Origin: Candidatus Omnitrophota bacterium
GTDB taxonomy: Bacteria; Omnitrophota; Gorgyraeia; JACOVV01
Reading direction: 5' to 3'
Length of the DNA: 5,181 nucleotides
NCBI GenBank assembly: GCA_016177145.1
Contig: JACOVV010000227.1
Coordinates: 1 to 5,181, forward strand
In this document: positions 4,348 through 5,181 of the stretch, piece by piece
Numbering within the stretch: the stretch's first letter is position 1
Layout of the letters: the number at the start of each line of letters is the position of its first letter
The notes under the pieces: generated by a model
Told to the model about the DNA's origin: nothing
What the model saw: the letters and a program-made list of their open reading frames with translations, nothing else
Databases searched by the model: none
Translations under genes and position numbers: made by a program

Positions 4348-5181
4348 TCCTGCTGTTGCGGCTCGTAGCGGTAGAGGTAGTCGCGGATCGCTTCGATCTG
4401 CTGATGGGCGTCGCCGCCGAGAAGGTCGGTGAGCGGCGTTTGGCCGTCGGGGAAGAAGCCGGGCATCATGGTGCCGGGCTGGAGGGTTTGAGGATCTTCC
4501 ATCCACCCAACGACCCAGTCGGGTTTGAGGCGGTCTTTGGTGAATTTTAGGTCCGGCGCCAAGAAGGAAGCCCCCATTTTCACATTGCCGGGATCCACCT
4601 GATGGCATTTGGCGCACTGGAATTTCGTGAAAAGAGTTTCTCCCGCCGCTAATTTCTCCGGCGTTGCCGGCGGCAGTTGTAATCCTTGGTAAGAAACTTC
4701 CTGACCTGATAGATAAGTGAAATACTGCACGATCTGAGTGATCTCCTGTTCGTTTAACCTGAACGTCGGCATCCGGTAACCGAGCCACGGCCGGATCACG
4801 GACGGTTCTCTTAAAAAATCATGGAGCCACTTTTCCTGGACTTTGGCCCCTTCGCCGTCGAGGACCGGCGGGGCGCTCCCTTTATCGGCGGCCGCTTCCC
4901 ACAGTTTGCCTGGTTTGCCGTCAATGGTGTGACAGCCGTTGCAGTTGTATTTGGAGACGATGAATCGTCCTTTTTCAATCTGCTGTTCCTTCAAATTGAG
5001 CCGGCGTTGCATCTCAAGCGGAATAGGGTCTTTGGTTAAGCTCAAGACAAAGGTGGTCAACGCTTCGGTCTCCTGATCGGTAAACCCAAAATCAGGCATT
5101 CGGAGTTTGTCGTCGTATTCACGGATCAGTTTTCCTTTATCAAAGATCCGCGGCTCTTTTAATTTCTGATGGATCCAGGCA
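4338..5181 (-). CDS. Multihaem c-type cytochrome, C-terminal part (runs off the right edge)
   Basis: A periplasmic electron-transfer protein; 280 residues are visible. Counting from the window edge, two haem-c attachment motifs are present: CNGCH (80-84) and CAKCH (189-193). Each is followed by a helix containing a W-L/V pair and by a Met-Pro distal ligand: RMPTF (Met137) and MMPGF (Met238 or 239). A third RMPDF (Met28) near the right edge belongs to a further haem domain whose CxxCH lies outside, so the protein has at least three tandem cytochrome c units. The ATG at 5099 is this haem-ligand Met and not a start, because the frame stays open upstream with homologous sequence (AWIHQKLKEPRIFDKGK). 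The C-terminus (YRYEPQQQEQK) runs into a palindrome. It may feed electrons to the oxidase encoded to the left, but it is not in that operon. Confidence 0.9.
   Translation of the reverse strand, partial: AWIHQKLKEPRIFDKGKLIREYDDKLRMPDFGFTDQETEALTTFVLSLTKDPIPLEMQRRLNLKEQQIEKGRFIVSKYNCNGCHTIDGKPGKLWEAAADKGSAPPVLDGEGAKVQEKWLHDFLREPSVIRPWLGYRMPTFRLNEQEITQIVQYFTYLSGQEVSYQGLQLPPATPEKLAAGETLFTKFQCAKCHQVDPGNVKMGASFLAPDLKFTKDRLKPDWVVGWMEDPQTLQPGTMMPGFFPDGQTPLTDLLGGDAHQQIEAIRDYLYRYEPQQQEQK

Noticed and set aside
4291..4788. A 165-codon minus-strand frame, rich in Arg, Pro and Gly
   Set aside because: It overlaps the cytochrome in another frame, and the cytochrome has CxxCH and Met-Pro ligands in order.
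1..5181. CRISPR array, tRNA, rRNA, integrase or transposase gene
   Set aside because: I looked on both strands and saw no regularly spaced repeats, no cloverleaf, no rRNA signature and no transposase or recombinase motif; the only mobile-element hint is the REP-like palindrome pair.

Overview
The window looks like bacterial chromosomal DNA from a Gram-negative, aerobically respiring organism. It carries the start of a haem-copper (cytochrome c oxidase) operon, a periplasmic multihaem c-type cytochrome, a DUF4202 gene and two type II toxin-antitoxin (TA) modules. This mix recalls environmental Nitrospirota, Nitrospinota, NC10 or deltaproteobacterial genomes, but that placement is an impression from gene content and is not proven here.

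Layout, left to right. Positions 1-1595 (minus strand) hold a compact respiratory operon transcribed leftward: a secreted cupredoxin-like protein (1595-885), coxB (873-70, CuA subunit II) and the first 26 codons of coxA (80-1, subunit I, leaving the window). Gaps are 11 bases and then an 11-base overlap. Positions 1596-1753 are a divergent regulatory region with back-to-back sigma70-like promoters and a 9-bp dyad that supplies both -35 boxes. Positions 1754-2317 (plus) encode a DUF4202 protein. Positions 2328-2964 (minus) are a vapBC-type module (ribbon-helix-helix antitoxin and PIN toxin) with a promoter that contains inverted repeats. Positions 3010-3614 have no intact gene. They hold a promoter-like site, a strongly structured RNA candidate ending in a T8 tract, and a frameshifted fragment ending in a caspase/CHAT-like 'hhhhDAC' segment. 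Positions 3615-4226 (minus) are a second TA module, an AbrB/MazE-type antitoxin followed in the same reading frame, directly after its stop codon, by a TTG-started RelE/ParE-type toxin. Positions 4338-5181 (minus) are the C-terminal part of a c-type cytochrome with at least three haem-domain units, two of their CxxCH motifs being inside the window. Its N-terminus lies beyond the right edge.

How it fits together. The oxidase subunits, the cupredoxin and the cytochrome c are plausible parts of one electron-transfer chain ending in O2 reduction, with the cupredoxin and cytochrome as candidate periplasmic electron carriers. The interval between the respiratory genes is filled with TA modules, a decayed gene and two copies of a REP-like palindrome (perfect at 4317-4347, degenerate at 2311-2334). 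Both copies overlap stop codons, which suggests an accessory insertion zone. The least explained parts are the structured RNA candidate with its decayed neighbour (3054-3600), the REP-like pair, and the divergent dyad.
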